DNA of 64,000 bases, taken from positions 238,547 to 302,546 of the forward strand of contig NC_133494.1 of the NCBI RefSeq assembly GCF_025370935.1, read 5' to 3'. A program made the translations under genes and the position numbers. The stretch comes from Choristoneura fumiferana (Eukaryota; Arthropoda; Insecta; Lepidoptera; Tortricidae). Below the pieces are notes generated by a model. It made no database searches. It saw only the letters and a list, made by a program, of their open reading frames with translations, and was not told where the DNA came from. Positions 41,531-55,439 of the stretch are shown here, one piece after another. Every line of letters starts with the position of its first letter. The stretch's first letter is position 1.

Positions 41531-42889
41531 TATTTCACTCGGGTTCTTCGGCCACTTTGGAAACGAAAGGTTCGAAACCAATTTATAAAATTTAGTTCTC
41601 AATGTGGCTGAAGGGTGCTCGGATGGTTTCCAAGCCAACCCCCCACCGGCGCGCGTGGGCGTGGTGTTACCTGCAAGAAGTGGTGGTCGATGAATGCGCT
41701 GCGCGGCGGCTGCCAGGTCTGCGCAGGAGTGCAGGTCCGCGAAGGCTTTGATGCCGAGCGCGTTGTCGGCGCCAGCGCCGCCGCCAGCCAGCCGCACGCA
41801 GCCGCGCGCGCGCCGCTCACGCCACCAGCGACGCGCCCGACAGGATGCCCTGCCGACACCACCGCACCCCCTCCACTTATACAGTACACACGGCACATAA
41901 ACTCTTCAATATCCAGCGAGGTTTTAGACGAAAAGCTGGCGCTGATCCCGAGCACGACAGGTCGGCGCTGGCCTCTCCCGTTTGTTTAGATGAGGCCAGC
42001 CGGATTCATTTCAGTCTTAAATTATTTTTGTGGAGAATAAGACAACAACTGAAAACGGTGCCCTGCGCGACCCCCGTCTCACGGGACAGTCACTCACCTG
42101 GACGTTGTCCTCGTGATGACAAGCGAGTCCGGGTTATAGATGTAGTCCACGATGGCCTGTAGCGCCTCGGGCTCCACGTTCTGAACACACACATACATCC
42201 GTCAAGCTTCAACGGACCAGAAATCCTTCCTGAGGCACTTGTCCCACCGGCGACGATGAGCGAGAAGCGAGCAGAGCGAGTAACTAGAAACGAGTGGGCG
42301 AGCAGTGAAAAGCGAGTTTCGAGCACGACGGGCGATTACTCGCTCCACTCCTCGAGCCGGGCGGCCGCCAAGCTAACAGCGCTGAGCGAGTATCGCTGAG
42401 CTAGTTTTATAACTCAGCGAGTTTTATAGCTGTTGTCGCTGCGACAAAAGATGTAAAGCGAGATCTCCGGCAGTGTGAACCGCCCCGATCACTATTAATA
42501 TACCTATATGTCTTTTACTCACACAGGATCTTATATCTTTTGTTCGTTTCTTGAGCGAGAAAATAGTTGATAGCAATCTTTCCGCGCCGGCGGTGAACAA
42601 CTGCCTAAATCAGTAAAGTAACCTAGTCTCATTTAATAAGTGAAGCTTTCTAATTTGTGGATTTCTTAAAGCATACCGTTTGGCTGCTTTACACTAGGCA
42701 TTAGCCAACTAGTGTAAAATAACATAGGCTGATAACAATCTACAAGTATGCATGTCATGTAAAACAATAATTGCATTGATCAAAAATATTCGCAACGCAA
42801 GAAGTCTTTGCGTGTCTTTATTTATTTTTTAGGTGTTTTAAAACAGCCACTGAGACTCGAAAGGTAAAATCACTAACTATAATGGTGGG

Positions 42890-43570
42890 CCGATCTACTT
42901 TCTTCTTTTTTTTTGAGGCTTAAGTGCACTGTGCGACTATGCCAGCCTCATTGAAAGACTCATGTCCACATTCATCAAACACTCCTATTGCGATGTCCAG
43001 ATTATCTGGCTGCAAAGGAGTGCTTGGTGAACCTGTAAATTTTGTACTGCATCTTCCGATACCGGACAACTCTAAATAATATTCACTGCACCATTGAACA
43101 GGTCCAAATCACTCAAATACCTCTCGCTGATATCCTTAGTCAATACACACTCCAAAAAAATGTATTAAGTCTTCAATCTTATTACAATCCGTGCCCATAG
43201 AGGATTGAACTACTTTCATCATACTTAAAAATTTATTCAATAGAACATGTCCTGATCTGACCGCACTCGAAACGCCCACACAAGTAAATCCCTGGGAGGC
43301 TGGCACAATCGAACCAGGGCACTCTGAAATTTTTGTTCTGTATTGTGTTGTACCAGATACCTTTGTTTTTGATATCAAATTGAATGACTCTAGCCACATA
43401 TCTAAGCATTTATTCTCGCAAGTGTCAATTCTGTACCATATGGTTAAATAGGAGCTCCATGCCACCTTTCACTGCCGTTTTAGCCACTCTATCTACTTGC
43501 TCATTACCTGCTACTCCAACATGAGACGGTATCCACTGGATACCCAATATAACACATCAGGCGATCTACT
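42890..43570 (-). pseudogene. LINE RNase H remnant (copy B)
   Basis: Counterpart of 15,560-16,260 with extra one-base deletions. The CNKIEDLIHF phrase is still readable. Confidence 0.65.
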
Positions 43571-44003
43571 GGTAAACGTTCATAAGAAACGAGATAGCAT
43601 ATTAAATGAGGCAACGACGATTAGTAATGTAATGTCAGTAGCGTAGCTTGCTGACAGAACGGGCTTTGTATCAAAATTTGAGGGAAAAGCTGGGAGGGCC
43701 TACATTAGGGACACCGTTGATACAAAGTAAGCTACGCCCCTAGCCCCTGAGTAGTGTTGGTGTGTGTGTGTGTGTGTGTGTTGACCTGTATGTGACGGTG
43801 TGCTGCGTGCGCTCGTCGAACTGCGTGAACATGGCGCGGAAGTACGGCGAGCTGGCGGCCAGCACGCGCGGTGCGCCCACACGCCCCGCGCCCGCCCGCC
43901 CTCCCCCTCCCCCTCCCCGCGCCTCCCCTCGCCTCGCCCGCCACCGCGCCGCCCTCGGCACCGCCTGCACACCGTAACAACACGTCAGCCCTGCAGCGCC
44001 GGC

Positions 44004-45429
44004 GCCCCCCCCCCTACCCCTCCCCCACTCACCCGCAGGCGCACGTCGCAGAGCGCGGCGTCGCTGCGCAGGCGCGCCAACGCGTCCAGCAGGCGCAGGC
44101 GTGCTGCCCCCCCCCCCTCCCCCACTCACCCGCAGGCGCACGTCACAGAGCGCGGCGTCGCTGCGCAGGCGCCCAACGCGTCCAGCAGGCGCGAGGCGTG
44201 CGTGCGTCCCCCCCCTCCCCCACTCACCCGCAGGCGCACGTCACAGAGCGCGGCCTCGCTGCGCAGGCGCGCAACGCGTCCAGCAGGCGCGAGGCGTGCT
44301 GCGTCCCCCCCCTCCCACTCACCCGCAGGCGCACGTTCACAGAGCGCGGCGTCGCTGCGCAGGCGCGCCAACGCGTCCAGCAGGCGCGAGCGTGCTGCGT
44401 CCCCCCCCTCCCCCACTCACCCGCAGGCGCACGTCACAGAGCGCGGCGTCGCTGCGCAGGCGCGCCAACGCGTCCAGCAGGCGCGAGCGTGCTGCGTCCC
44501 CCCCCTCCCCCCACTCACCCGCAGGGCGCACGTCACAGAGCGCGGCGTCGCTGCGCAGGCGCGCCAACGCGTCCAGCAGGCGCGAGGCGTGCTGCGTCCC
44601 CCCTCCCCCCACTCACCCGCAGGCGCACGTCACAGAGCGCGGCGTCGCTGCGCAGGCGCGCCAACGCGTCCAGCAGGCGCGGCGTGCTGCGTCCCCCCCC
44701 CTCCCCCCACTCACCCGCAGGCGCACGTCACAGAGCGCGGCGTCGCTGCGCAGGCGCGCCAACGCGTCCAGCAGGCGCGAGGCGTGCTGCGTCCCCCCCC
44801 TCCCCCACTCACCCGCAGGCGCACGTCACAGAGCGCGGCGTCGCTGCGCAGGCGCGCCAACGCGTCCAGCAGGCGCGAGGCGTGCTGCGTCCCCCCCCTC
44901 CCCCACTCACCCGCAGGCGCACGTCACAGAGCGCGGCGTCGCTGCGCAGGCGCGCCAACGCGTCCAGCAGGCGCGAGGCGTGCTGCGCGCGCCCCCCCCC
45001 CCCCTCCCCCACTCACCCGCAGGCGCACGTCACAGAGCGCGGCGTCGCTGCGCAGGCGCGCCAACGCGTCCAGCAGGCGCGAGGCGTGCTGCGCGCGCCC
45101 CCCCCCCCCCCCTCCCCCCACTCACCCGCAGGCGCACGTCACAGAGCGCGGCGTCGCTGCGCAGGCGCGCCAACGCGTCCAGCAGGCGCGAGGCGTGCTG
45201 CGCGCGCCCCCCCCCCCCCCCCCCCCCCCACTCACCCGCAGGCGCACGTCACAGAGCGCGGCGTCGCTGCGCAGGCCGCGCAACGCGTCCAGCAGGCGCG
45301 AGGCGTGCTGCGCGCGCGCCCCCCCCCCCCCTCCCCCACTCACCCGCAGGCGCACGTCACAGAGCGCGGCGTCGCTGCGCAGGCGCGCCAACGCGTCCAG
45401 CAGGCGCGAGGCGTGCTGCGCGCGCGCCC
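44004..45429 (-). repeat. 14-unit exon-1/donor tandem array (copy B)
   Basis: The same number of units as copy A in the same order, including the GTCGCAGAG variant in the first unit and longer C-runs with CGCGCG in the last four. Scattered one-base deletions distinguish it. Confidence 0.9.
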
Positions 45430-46328
45430 CGGGCTCCGCGCGCTGCGAGCATTCGTCCAGCGACGACTGTGACGCACAGCGCACCATCAAGCTGTCATAC
45501 GCAACATGACATAACATTATTTTTTACCTCAAAAGCATAAATTCCTTGTAGCGATTTACCAAATCGTATTTCACCTCGAACTAACAAAAATTCAATAGAA
45601 TTTCGTACTTGATGCAATTTTTTGCGTAGTTTTTACATAAACGATTGTGGCTAAACTACACGACAATTAAATAGATGATAGAGGTGAAATGCGATTTGGT
45701 GAATCGCTACACGAAATTTATGCTTTTGAGGTAAAGAACTAACATGATTGTTACACTGACACTATAATCCACGTGAACTTTTGTGGCAGGCGGGCTATAA
45801 GATATAGGAACAACTACAGAAGTAGGATTACTCTATAGTACAGCAAATTGCATTCTGCGTGCTCCCTTGCATTAAAAAAGTAGTTGAGAGCTATTTACTC
45901 CATATCCATAACTAATTCAGCTATTCTAAATCTTTATCATGTATAGTCTTTATTGCTGAACGCTTGCAGCAAGCTAGCTGTGCTCTGTTTGCCGATGGCC
46001 ATAGCAGTTTGCTAGGCAGGACTGCCAAACCCGACCGCTGCCAGCACTGGTACCTGTATCGTCCTCTGTCTCCATCTCCTTCTGCCGCACTGCTCTCCTC
46101 CCCCACCCTGTAATTATAGAAAGGGATAGACAGAAGTAAATAAATGTTTACTTTATTCAAGTCATTTTAATATGTTTATCAGCTCGAGTACTTCTAAAAC
46201 AGCAACAACACTAAACTATAATATTTTTCACCTATGATGAGTTCTGTGACATTTTGAGTTTGACAGTTTTAGAGATGTAACATTTATCGAGTGAACTATC
46301 GATTTTTCTAAGAGTTATCAGTGCCTAT

Positions 46329-46487
46329 TTATGGAGAAGTTGCACTAGATTTAAAAAATATATATTTTTCCACTTTTCCGCCCACCGGGCCACCGTTTTC
46401 TCGTTCTGGCTCGAAATAATCCCTCAAACAAATTACAATCTCCCGACTCTGGGAGTTCAAAACAGTCTTTTTAGACCGTTTGGGCAT
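46329..46487 (-). CDS. MPKRSKK frame (copy B)
   Basis: Counterpart of 19,020-19,178 with the same peptide. In B the frame also extends upstream without a stop to 46661, but that extension depends on one extra A and has no support in copy A. Confidence 0.35.
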   Translation of the reverse strand: MPKRSKKTVLNSQSREIVICLRDYFEPERENGGPVGGKVEKYIFFKSSATSP

Positions 46488-48545
46488 TTTGCGAAAAAAT
46501 AACAACAAACTTGACGAGAAACAGTGACAAAAGTCAACAATAATAATAGCAGAATGAACAATAACAAAATACAATGCTAAGAAAATGCAATGGAAACTCA
46601 ACTCGTATAAAAGGTCAGCCGCACTCGTACTGACAGTGATACTGACAAGCACTGGCCACAAAGATGGCTGCGGCCGCGTTCCAAATAGCCGCGTTTACAA
46701 AATCTTGCAAAATTTGTTTAAAAATTTAAAATATCTTAGTGTTCATTGTTATTGAATTGGCAATTGCCAAATAATATTGTGTCACGTCACTACTTTGTTC
46801 CGTTTCACACATTGCGTCATTTAAAAGAATATATATTTTACTATCGTATTCAATGGATTTTATTTAAGGGATACTGATATTGCTATATATTTTAAAAACT
46901 ATAGTTGTACATTTTTTGATTATTTTGTTTCAAAATAGAAACTTTTTTTTTAAATATTTTGCGAAAGATTTATTCGTTTTGAAGGGACAACCAGTTACAC
47001 GTAACAGATTTGCTTATGGTTGAATGTACCGATTGCAGATGTTACTAAAAAAAAAAAAAAAAAAATTTTGCGAACATAGTATGCGTAATTCAGAAAATTT
47101 TCAAGTGTCACAGAACTCATCATAGGTGAAAAATACAATAGTTAATCTTTAACTTGCACTGCAATCAAAAATTTTTTGGATATTTTGTTTCTGTACCCTT
47201 GGATGAAACAAATAACAAACATTAACAAATCATGGTGCTTGGAAAATTCTGCAAGTCAATAGCTTTGATTATTGTTTGTAATTGTCAAAGATCCATTGAG
47301 GATCTTATTGCTAGCCATTGGTTTATGATTTCAATACTTAAAACAAATTAAGTGTGATTATCAACTTTTTACAAAAATTGGCCAATGTTGTTCAATATGC
47401 CAGGCACCCACAACAATACAACTATGGCAATTTACATGGCACTAAACAATACCTTAGCATATTAAGTTTGTACTTTTAATTGTTTGCATGTTATGAGACA
47501 GAATTTGAGGATCATGAAAAAAATTTATTAGGTATGTACCTACTTGATACACTTGCTAGAAATAGAAAGTAGTATTTCCTCAAAATGAGCAAGATCCAGA
47601 TCCTAGCCAAGTTAAGTTGAGCAAATGCTAATCTTGAACCCAGGTTCAAGAGATTGTTGTGTTAGGCCTTCATGTCAGATTAGACCATCAACGTGCTAAC
47701 ACAGAGTGCTTTGTACTGATCCGCTGGAGCGCTATAACACTGCCTTGATGGCGTCTTAGAGGAAGCGCAACGAATGAAGGTAGCTCTCTCAGTTACAATC
47801 ACGTCTGCTGCTACTTTGGGAGCTTTGGTACAGCCTGCAGGTGTGATCGATAGGTCGCGTTGTACTTACAAGGGGTTCTGTTCGTGCTGCATCGCGGCCC
47901 CCGCCGCATCTGCCTCAAGCGGCCACCACAATACACATCATACAACAACGAACTCCAGTCTTATTTTAATAATTGTAGAATTAAAAGGTATCAGAGAGAC
48001 ACGAATGCGCACAACTGACGATTCCAATTAATTCACCAATTGATTCCGTTTATTTTGCCAACTTTGACAGCACTGACATCTGACATTTACTTACGTTCGA
48101 CTTTTTTTAGTTACTTCTATATAGAAAGACAAAGGTATAACTGGTAACGCTGCCATATTTATTTAATAATAATAATTTATTTACACAACAAAATCGAAAC
48201 ACTGACAATTCTGTAGATGATTACCTGAAAATGAATTATTATTATATTATAAAAAGTATGTCATGGCATTGTATGCTATGGGACATTGATTCCATCCCAG
48301 TCCTCTGAGTAAAAATAAATTTTTTCAATCAATCAATCATTTATTGTGCATGTAAATAAAATGTAAGTTAAGGTATTACATAAAATTGCAGTTCCATTGG
48401 CATATAATTTTGCTTTACTAACTTTTCCTTGGAGGTATATACACACATTTGTCACTTATACAATTATGATTGGTTATTTGGAGTCTTTTTGTATTTTTTA
48501 TTTCAACTCCAAATTTGTTACTTTTACGGGTATCCCGTGAAACCA

Positions 48546-48911
48546 TATCGAAAATACAAACTGAGACATGGATGCACAGAAAAACCAGAAAAAGAGACCA
48601 GCGCTGGGAATCGAACCCAGGTCCTCAGCAATCCGTGCTGCGTGCTATAACCCCTACACCACCGCTGGACAGGAATTTAGACACGAATTTTTCCTATGCA
48701 TAGCGTAGCGTAGCGTATGCTAGTAGCGTAGTAGAAATAAGCAACCTGAGATATGTATGCATAGGAAAATTCGTGTCTAAATTCCTGTCCAGCGGTGGTG
48801 TAGGGGTTATAGCACGCAGCACGGATTGCTGAGGACCTGGGTTCGATTCCCAGCGCTGGTCTCTTTTTCTGGTTTTTCTGTGCATCCATGTCTCAGTTTG
48901 TATTTTCGATA
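48546..48911. repeat. Palindromic SINE pair with expanded spacer (copy B)
   Basis: Arms 48546-48702 and 48756-48911. The spacer is 53 bp against 22 bp in copy A and contains a short array of GCGTA/TAGCGTAG words. Each arm has the tRNA-like A and B boxes. Confidence 0.75.
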
Positions 48912-49052
48912 CTTATACAATTATAATAACAATTACAATATACACATTTGAAATTACTGATAAGATAACAATTTGATGATTTAGTGAGAAAGTAATTCAA
49001 TGAGGCAATAAAAAAAATCGAATAACGCTTGCATAGTTTATTTTCGTATTAT

Positions 49053-52000
49053 TTACTGGTTATATATTGTCATTAAAACTGGAAATACGGCATCAATCCA
49101 AAATTGCTGAGCTCTGTCCAAGACAATTTCGATACTTTCGTCATAGGGCACAGGGAATATCTCAACTGCTTTTGTTGTCGCGAAATTCGGCAGCGCTACA
49201 CAAAACAGAGCTTTCGTTTTTTTACTAAAGTACATTTGTGCTTGGACTTGGCTCCAAATTTCCATTGATAGTTTATTATCTTTCACATAGGAGAGCAAAG
49301 TTTGATCATCCGATGGCAATTTGATCTCAATGGTGTGCTCGTTTGTCACCCCGTCAGGTGCTGCTCCGAGGACTGGATATGCAGGATTAAGAAGTGCTCC
49401 TATTTCGGTTATTTCCATCTGCAACAAAAATGTTCATTTACTCAATTACAGTAAAAAAAAACCCCGACTTTGTCACTTCAAAGTTCAATATCTCAAAAAC
49501 GGCTGAACCAATTTTGATGAAACTTTTCTAAGAAAATGCATGCATGCATGAAAAGATTGATGGATGTAGAGGAAGCGAGAGTTGTATGCCAGAATCGTAG
49601 CAAGTGGAAGGATGTGCCTACCCCGTTGGGAAAGAGGCGTGATTTTATGTATGTATGTATTTCTAAAAAAGAACCATTGCTAGAAAACCTGATTTCAAAT
49701 AAAAAAACTGCATTCAAATCGGTCCACCTATTTAAGAGCTACGGTGCCGGTGCCACTGACACAAACACAGACATACATAGCGGTCAAACTTATAACACCC
49801 TTCATTTTACGTAGGGTCAAAAATAATGGCTGAAAGAAGTCTTTATTATAAGACAGGTATTTCGTCCAAGATCAGTTTTGGTGATGCTAGTAAAAATGAA
49901 TGGCTGATGTATAAAATCATGGCACAAACACAAGCACATTGTTTCGACCAGGGCCAGATTTTGGGAAGGGCACCCGGGGCTACAGCTCCGGGGCCTCCAC
50001 AAGAAGGCCCCCATAATAGAGACTTCAGATATTTTTTTAACTTCCAATGAGTGCACTTTTCAACAACTTTTCCTTATTTTATTCGCAGTTTTACTGTTCA
50101 CATTTGGAAAATAGTTTATGGGGCTTCTACTTCTTTGTTGCCCCAAGGCCTCCAGACCTCTAAATCTGGCCCTGGTTTTGATGCACTGATTATGGATTAT
50201 GGAGCCAGAATAGCTGTCTTAGATAAGTATTTACATGACCCACAGGCCACAGCACAGCAACACTGTTGGTCTAAGTTTTGTTTGGTTTCCCACAGCCAAA
50301 TCAATTTTGATAAAAATGTAAAAACGAATTAAGGATCTAAAGAATTTTTTGGGGAAATCGGATATAGATAGAATTAGATGGTTTTAGCAGTCAAGGTTAA
50401 ACTTAAATTCTTTGCTACAATAATAAATTATAAATACCTTTGCCTTTTTGCTGACTTCTTTGAGAACCGCTTTTTTGATTCGTTTTCGTTTAGCCATTTC
50501 CTTACGGGTATACTTTGACTCCTCGCCCAAAATTCTCTCCACAAGATCATCTTTCTTTTCTGGACAATGAACAGCTTCATGGAGCATTGAGTCTTTGATT
50601 CTGCCATACCTGGTGACATTTAAAGAAATAAAAAAACGGTCAAGTGCGAGTCGGAGTCGTACCATCAGCCAAAAACGTGGTCTACAACCCTAAAATTGAT
50701 AATTGTTTGCATGTCATAAAACAATAATGGCAATAGACATGTCTGTCAACTTGAAAGTTCGACTCATTTAACAGGAACTTGTTTAAAAATTGATAGACCA
50801 TTTATTTGGCTGTGTGGTACATGAAGGGGTTTGTACCTTAATACAATGTTTTAAAAACAGTTCAGTAATAAGTTTTGTTAAAATATTTTTTCCTGACTGT
50901 TCTTATTGCCCCTGATTACCAAAGTTCTCGTCAAGACAAATCAAAAAGGGCCAAACAACAATATAGGGTTCGCTTTGCCCCCAGTAACTGCCGGCCGTCA
51001 CATTGGCCGACTAGAAACACCTAACAACGCCTGGCAACCAAAAAACACTGCTCCAACATGTTTCTTGTCAATCATTATTCCCAGATCTCAAAACTTCTTG
51101 GTCTCTAAATACCTAAATTGCAGAATGCCTAATTTTGTTTTCTTTTAACACCGGAATCTTAATATGGCTGAATTTCAAAATACCTTAGTCTCATAATGCC
51201 TAAACTTCAAAATCACTTTCATGTCAAAATAACCAAAAGTTTAAATACCTAAACTTGTAATTACATTAAACAGGAACTATACTAAAAGTCAATAATCAAC
51301 GTCATATTTCTCAAACACCACCCGTGAAAAAAATTAGGCATTTTACCTTTTGGGTGTTTTCGGTTTGAGTTGTTTTAATATTTTGTCATTTCTGTCATTT
51401 GGTATTTGAATGAATTGTGCATTTGAATCTTTAGGTATTTAGAGAATATGACATTTTAAGTCAGTCATAATGAATTTTTTTTTTTATTTTTATTTGACTG
51501 GATGGCAAACAAGCAAGTGGGTCTCTTGATGGTAAGAGATCACCACCGCCCATAAAAATCTGCAACACCAGGGGTATTGCAGATGCGTTGCCAACCTAGA
51601 GGTCTAAGATGGGATACCTCAAGTGCCAGTAATTTCACCGGCTGTCTTACTCTCCACGCCGAAACACAACAGTGCAAGCACTGCTGCTTCACGGTAGGAT
51701 TAGCGAGTAAGATTATTATTAGGATTATTAGGATTATTATTACGATTAGGTAGGGTGAGTGAGTTAATTTTAATACATGACATTTTAGGTATTATAAGAC
51801 CATGGTAATTTGAAAATTAGGGGTATTAGTGAATAACATATTATGAAATTTAGTGGTTTTAAGCCCAAAGCCTGGCACTTGGTATGACAACCCCCTTTAA
51901 TTTTTTACTTTATTTAATTTTTATTATTTGTTGTAACAGCGGCCTACAGTAAATATAATATACATGGTGATTTTTAATCGGTAATCAGGAATTGACAATC

Positions 52001-53371
52001 GGTGATCCCATTGACATGCATTTATTTGCATGAGAGTATCCATGTATGTTACGTTTCCAAGTTTTGTATCCTTACCATACTTCACACCAAGGTGTGACGT
52101 CAGCCTCAGTGACGGAGGTCATCTCGGCCACCAGGGCCTGCAGCAGTGCCTGCGGACAGTGCAGCTGTCCCTCGACGGTCACACACAGCTGGTGCAGGCT
52201 GAGCTTTTGCTTGGCCCCTTGGATGTGGCGCATGAGTAAACAATCAATATTCTTTTCTTTTGCCACTTTTATGAACTCGTCAAGAACACGTGTCTGAAAG
52301 TGTAGACCATGTATCATACATATATTATTGTGTATATATTTTATGTACAAATTAAACACATATTACATTAAAATTCATTAAAAATTACAATAAATGAAAC
52401 ACAATTACAACAAAAAAAACAAAATTGTGATAAAAATATGTTGATTGTTTAAGTACAGTCACGAGAGGTGATGACTGAGCACTTGAAATTATCTAATATT
52501 CTACTCTACACCCTAATAGTTATACAAATAGATAAAAGTTACACATATTTCAGTGCTTTGTCTTATTTCCAGTGACTGTACAGTATTTTACCTACATCAG
52601 GTTTCATTTTAACTTCCTTTATGCCCAACATCTCTTTCACTGTCATAACTGATGTAGTATCATCCTGGTTTGACAAAGAGGCAGAATCCCAATAGCATAT
52701 AGCGGAGGTTGTAGGAGGTTCCTCTGATCTTCTGTGCAGCCACAGCAGGAATGCCACGGCATGTCTACATGCATCTGGAAAAATTAACTGTCACAAAAAG
52801 ATCTGGGAATACCATGTGTATATTGTTGTAATTTTGCTTACTAGAGTTGGCTTAACATTACAGGGCATAGCATAGTGTAGTTTGATGTGGGAGGGCATGA
52901 TCGAATATGGGGCTATTATGTTCAGCCAGTAAGTACATATATAATTCTTTACCTGGGCATAATGCACAGTCGTCGCATTGGCAAGACCGCACCACATCCT
53001 CGTCTTCGTCAATAACGACTGTGGCGCGGTAGCTCTCCAAGTTGATCGCATGTTCAGGCGTGACGCGACTCTTCACTGTGCACAAGCCTGCATCCCTTTT
53101 AATTTGCACGAATTTGATAGCGCTGTCCCCGAAAGACTCCCCAACCGAGCTGAAACAGGAGACAGATACCAGTTGCAAGAGACGCCGTATAAAAATGGTA
53201 TCTTATTTACCTTTTATTTAGTCGTTTGCGTAAAGAAAGAATAGAAAAGACAATCATCACAAACCATTTACTTGCTTTTATTTCTGTGCTTGCAGCAAAA
53301 AATCGAACGACCATGTCCACGGAGACCTTTGGGAGGTTATACGAATAAGCTTCTACAAAACCTTCTTCCAT
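49053..53371 (-). CDS. SWIM zinc finger plus YqaJ-like nuclease protein (copy B)
   Basis: Exons 53272-53371, 52953-53149, 52596-52774, 52076-52293, 50438-50609 and 49053-49418. Every exon has the same length as in copy A, and all splice sites are kept. The few coding differences are substitutions (for example HIEGVKQ in A against HIQGAKQ in B), while introns carry many indels. That contrast argues for a functional protein under constraint. Domains are as for 21,718-26,042. Confidence 0.8.
50659..50820. repeat. MITE of the GGTACCATCAGCC family (copy B)
   Basis: Counterpart of 23,326-23,487. Confidence 0.7.
51487..51697. repeat. Lepidopteran interspersed repeat (copy B)
   Basis: Counterpart of 24,150-24,372 with a different T-run. 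Confidence 0.65.
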
Positions 53372-53523
53372 TGCGATTTGTAAATTTTGTAATTCAATTT
53401 CAAGATTAGGAAAATTTATAAATCACACGCTGTCTGTCTGTCGGGAGTTATAATATGTAGTGAGTGAAACACAAAGTGTACAATAACAATACGAATTCTA
53501 CGAACGAATTGAATGACATTTGT

Positions 53524-54081
53524 GGGGACCAGTAATGCTCGACCTATACTGCTCAGCCATCACTGCACGACCTGATAATACGAACTCATTTTGGATTAGA
53601 ATTATCAAGTCGTACAATATAAGGTCGTGCATTATTAAGGTGTCCAAATTTTTGCTCGGCCTGTTAATACTCGACTGTTATTGTACGTCGTTATAATCGG
53701 AATCCAATCGAATCGAATGACCATAGGTTTGTGTTAGGTTGTGTTAGGTCCAATTGTGACCACAATGCGCGAGCCGAGCGAGCGTAGCGAGCGTGCCGCG
53801 GCAGCGGCCGGCGAAGCGCCAGGACCAAATTAAGTTATTTTCTACTAATTTATTAATATTCGGTGTACACGAAAAACATGATCAATCGTGCGAAACGATT
53901 GCTTGCTGTCAAAGTGTGCTCCGATTATTAGGTCGTACAAAATCAGGTTGTCCAATAGCACCTTGAACATTATCGGTACAGGGTGATAAAGCTCGACCCG
54001 TGTTCCAAGTGACATGTGATTGAATTATCAGGTCGTACAAAATCGGTCGAGCATTGTCCAGGTCGTACAATAACTACACCC
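53524..54081. mobile_element. 558-bp nonautonomous DNA transposon, copy B only
   Basis: Flanked by ACATTTGT at 53516-53523 and 54082-54089; copy A has one ACATTTGT at 26187-26194 and no insert. An 8-bp duplication is typical of hAT elements. The ends GGGGACCAGTAATGCTCGAC and the complement of GTACAATAACTACACCC are only imperfect inverted repeats. Subterminal TCGAC and AGGTCGTACAA words recur on both strands. The GC-rich centre has GAGCGAGCGTAGCGAGCG. No ORF. Confidence 0.85.
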
Positions 54082-54089
54082 ACATTTGT

Positions 54090-55435
54090 TTTTGTTTGAC
54101 TGAACCAAAGTTTCGTTTTACTCAAAGTGAGTTGCTGCGGTCTATACCTACTTGACCTAAATTTTGGCGTTTTATTTTAATTTGCAGTCCAAATATGTCT
54201 GGATTGAAATATTTAAAGAATAAAAATAATATTTTTTTATTATCGAAAAAAATAAAGTAAGTACGTCAAAGTAACAATAACAAAACGAAATTATGCGTGC
54301 ATGTATTATAACGAAACGAAACATTAGAGACTATACTTACTTGGTTTGGAATAGTTTGGATAGGTATTATTGTAAATGTAAACAAACTTCAGCTATATTA
54401 TGAGCATAGGTACCAGATTTGGTATATTCAAGGATTTTAAACATTTTATTTATCAATCATTGTAATCCAAACTAGCCTACTGTATTTCAATATTTAAGAC
54501 ACCAATTGACGTTGTTTTGTTTACATTTAGTTAAATGCCTGCCTATTCAAGCCAAGTATAGTTTATATGAAGAACGACACATAGAACATTAAGTACGTGT
54601 AGGTTTAAAAAAAAGTGTACTTACCCCTTTTTTTTTGAAATTTTGGAAAAAATATGGTTTTTCCTACTCAGAATCAAGAGCACAATCGATTCCGATAGTG
54701 ACTGCAGCCAAATATGTAATTAGTCTACCACCCTAAAGTTAAAAATCGTTTGCATGTCATTAAACAATAATGCAAATAATAGCTACGAATAATAAATTCT
54801 TTAGGGACATATTTATAATTTGAATAGTGGCACTCGCAGCAAGTGGCGTCTCTCTCAACCAACCTGTGCTGTGACGTCACAGTAGGTTTTAAAATGTCGG
54901 CACGCTCGGTTTCAATACAAATCGTGATACTTGCGTCATCTAGGTGTATCTATAGGGTCTCGGTCTCGATCCATACCGTCGTATGTCCTAAAGTCAAGTG
55001 CCATACCAATTTTGTCCTAAACGCTCTTGACATATCGTTCATTAGTCATAAAGAATTAAAGATTATAAGCCATAATGTTTCTTATGTCCTAAGAGTCATA
55101 AGCCATAATATTACATTATCTAATGCCCAAAATACCTAATTACTTTAGCCATAATATAACATGACCTAATCCCAAAATACCTAATTTGTTCTGTACTAAT
55201 ATAATAACACATAACATCTTATGTCCTAATGTAATGTTCATCCTAATCATCATTTGCCATAACGCTTTTTTCTCTGAAACCGTAATTTTTTTAGGGTTGT
55301 TTTAAAATAAACCTATCCTAACCTATACAGTTCTACAGAATGACCAGTTCAAAATTTCTGAAATATTTACGGTTTCAGAAACAATAACCGTTATGGCATA
55401 TGATGATTAGGACATACGATGTTATGGATCGCGAA
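54090..55435. other. Intergenic sequence (copy B)
   Basis: Counterpart of 26,195-27,580. No gene is seen. CCTAA/CCATAA words recur from about 55,000. Confidence 0.5.
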
Positions 55436-55439
55436 TGGC

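Larger units (their letters stand above)
41671..45517 (-). pseudogene. kelch exons 1-4, partial second copy
   Basis: Exon 1 is 45344-45517, exon 2 43786-43964, exon 3 42098-42180 and exon 4 41671-41849. Lengths are 174, 179, 83 and 179 bp against 174, 186, 84 and 180 in copy A, so exons 2-4 are frameshifted. Exons 5-14 are absent because the gap precedes. It is probably the other haplotype of the same gene at a low-quality contig end, not a second gene. Confidence 0.8.

Noticed and set aside
41671..45517. A second, paralogous kelch gene
   Set aside because: Only exons 1-4 exist, exons 2-4 have frame-breaking deletions, and the flanks are allelic to copy A. It is explained by a retained haplotype.
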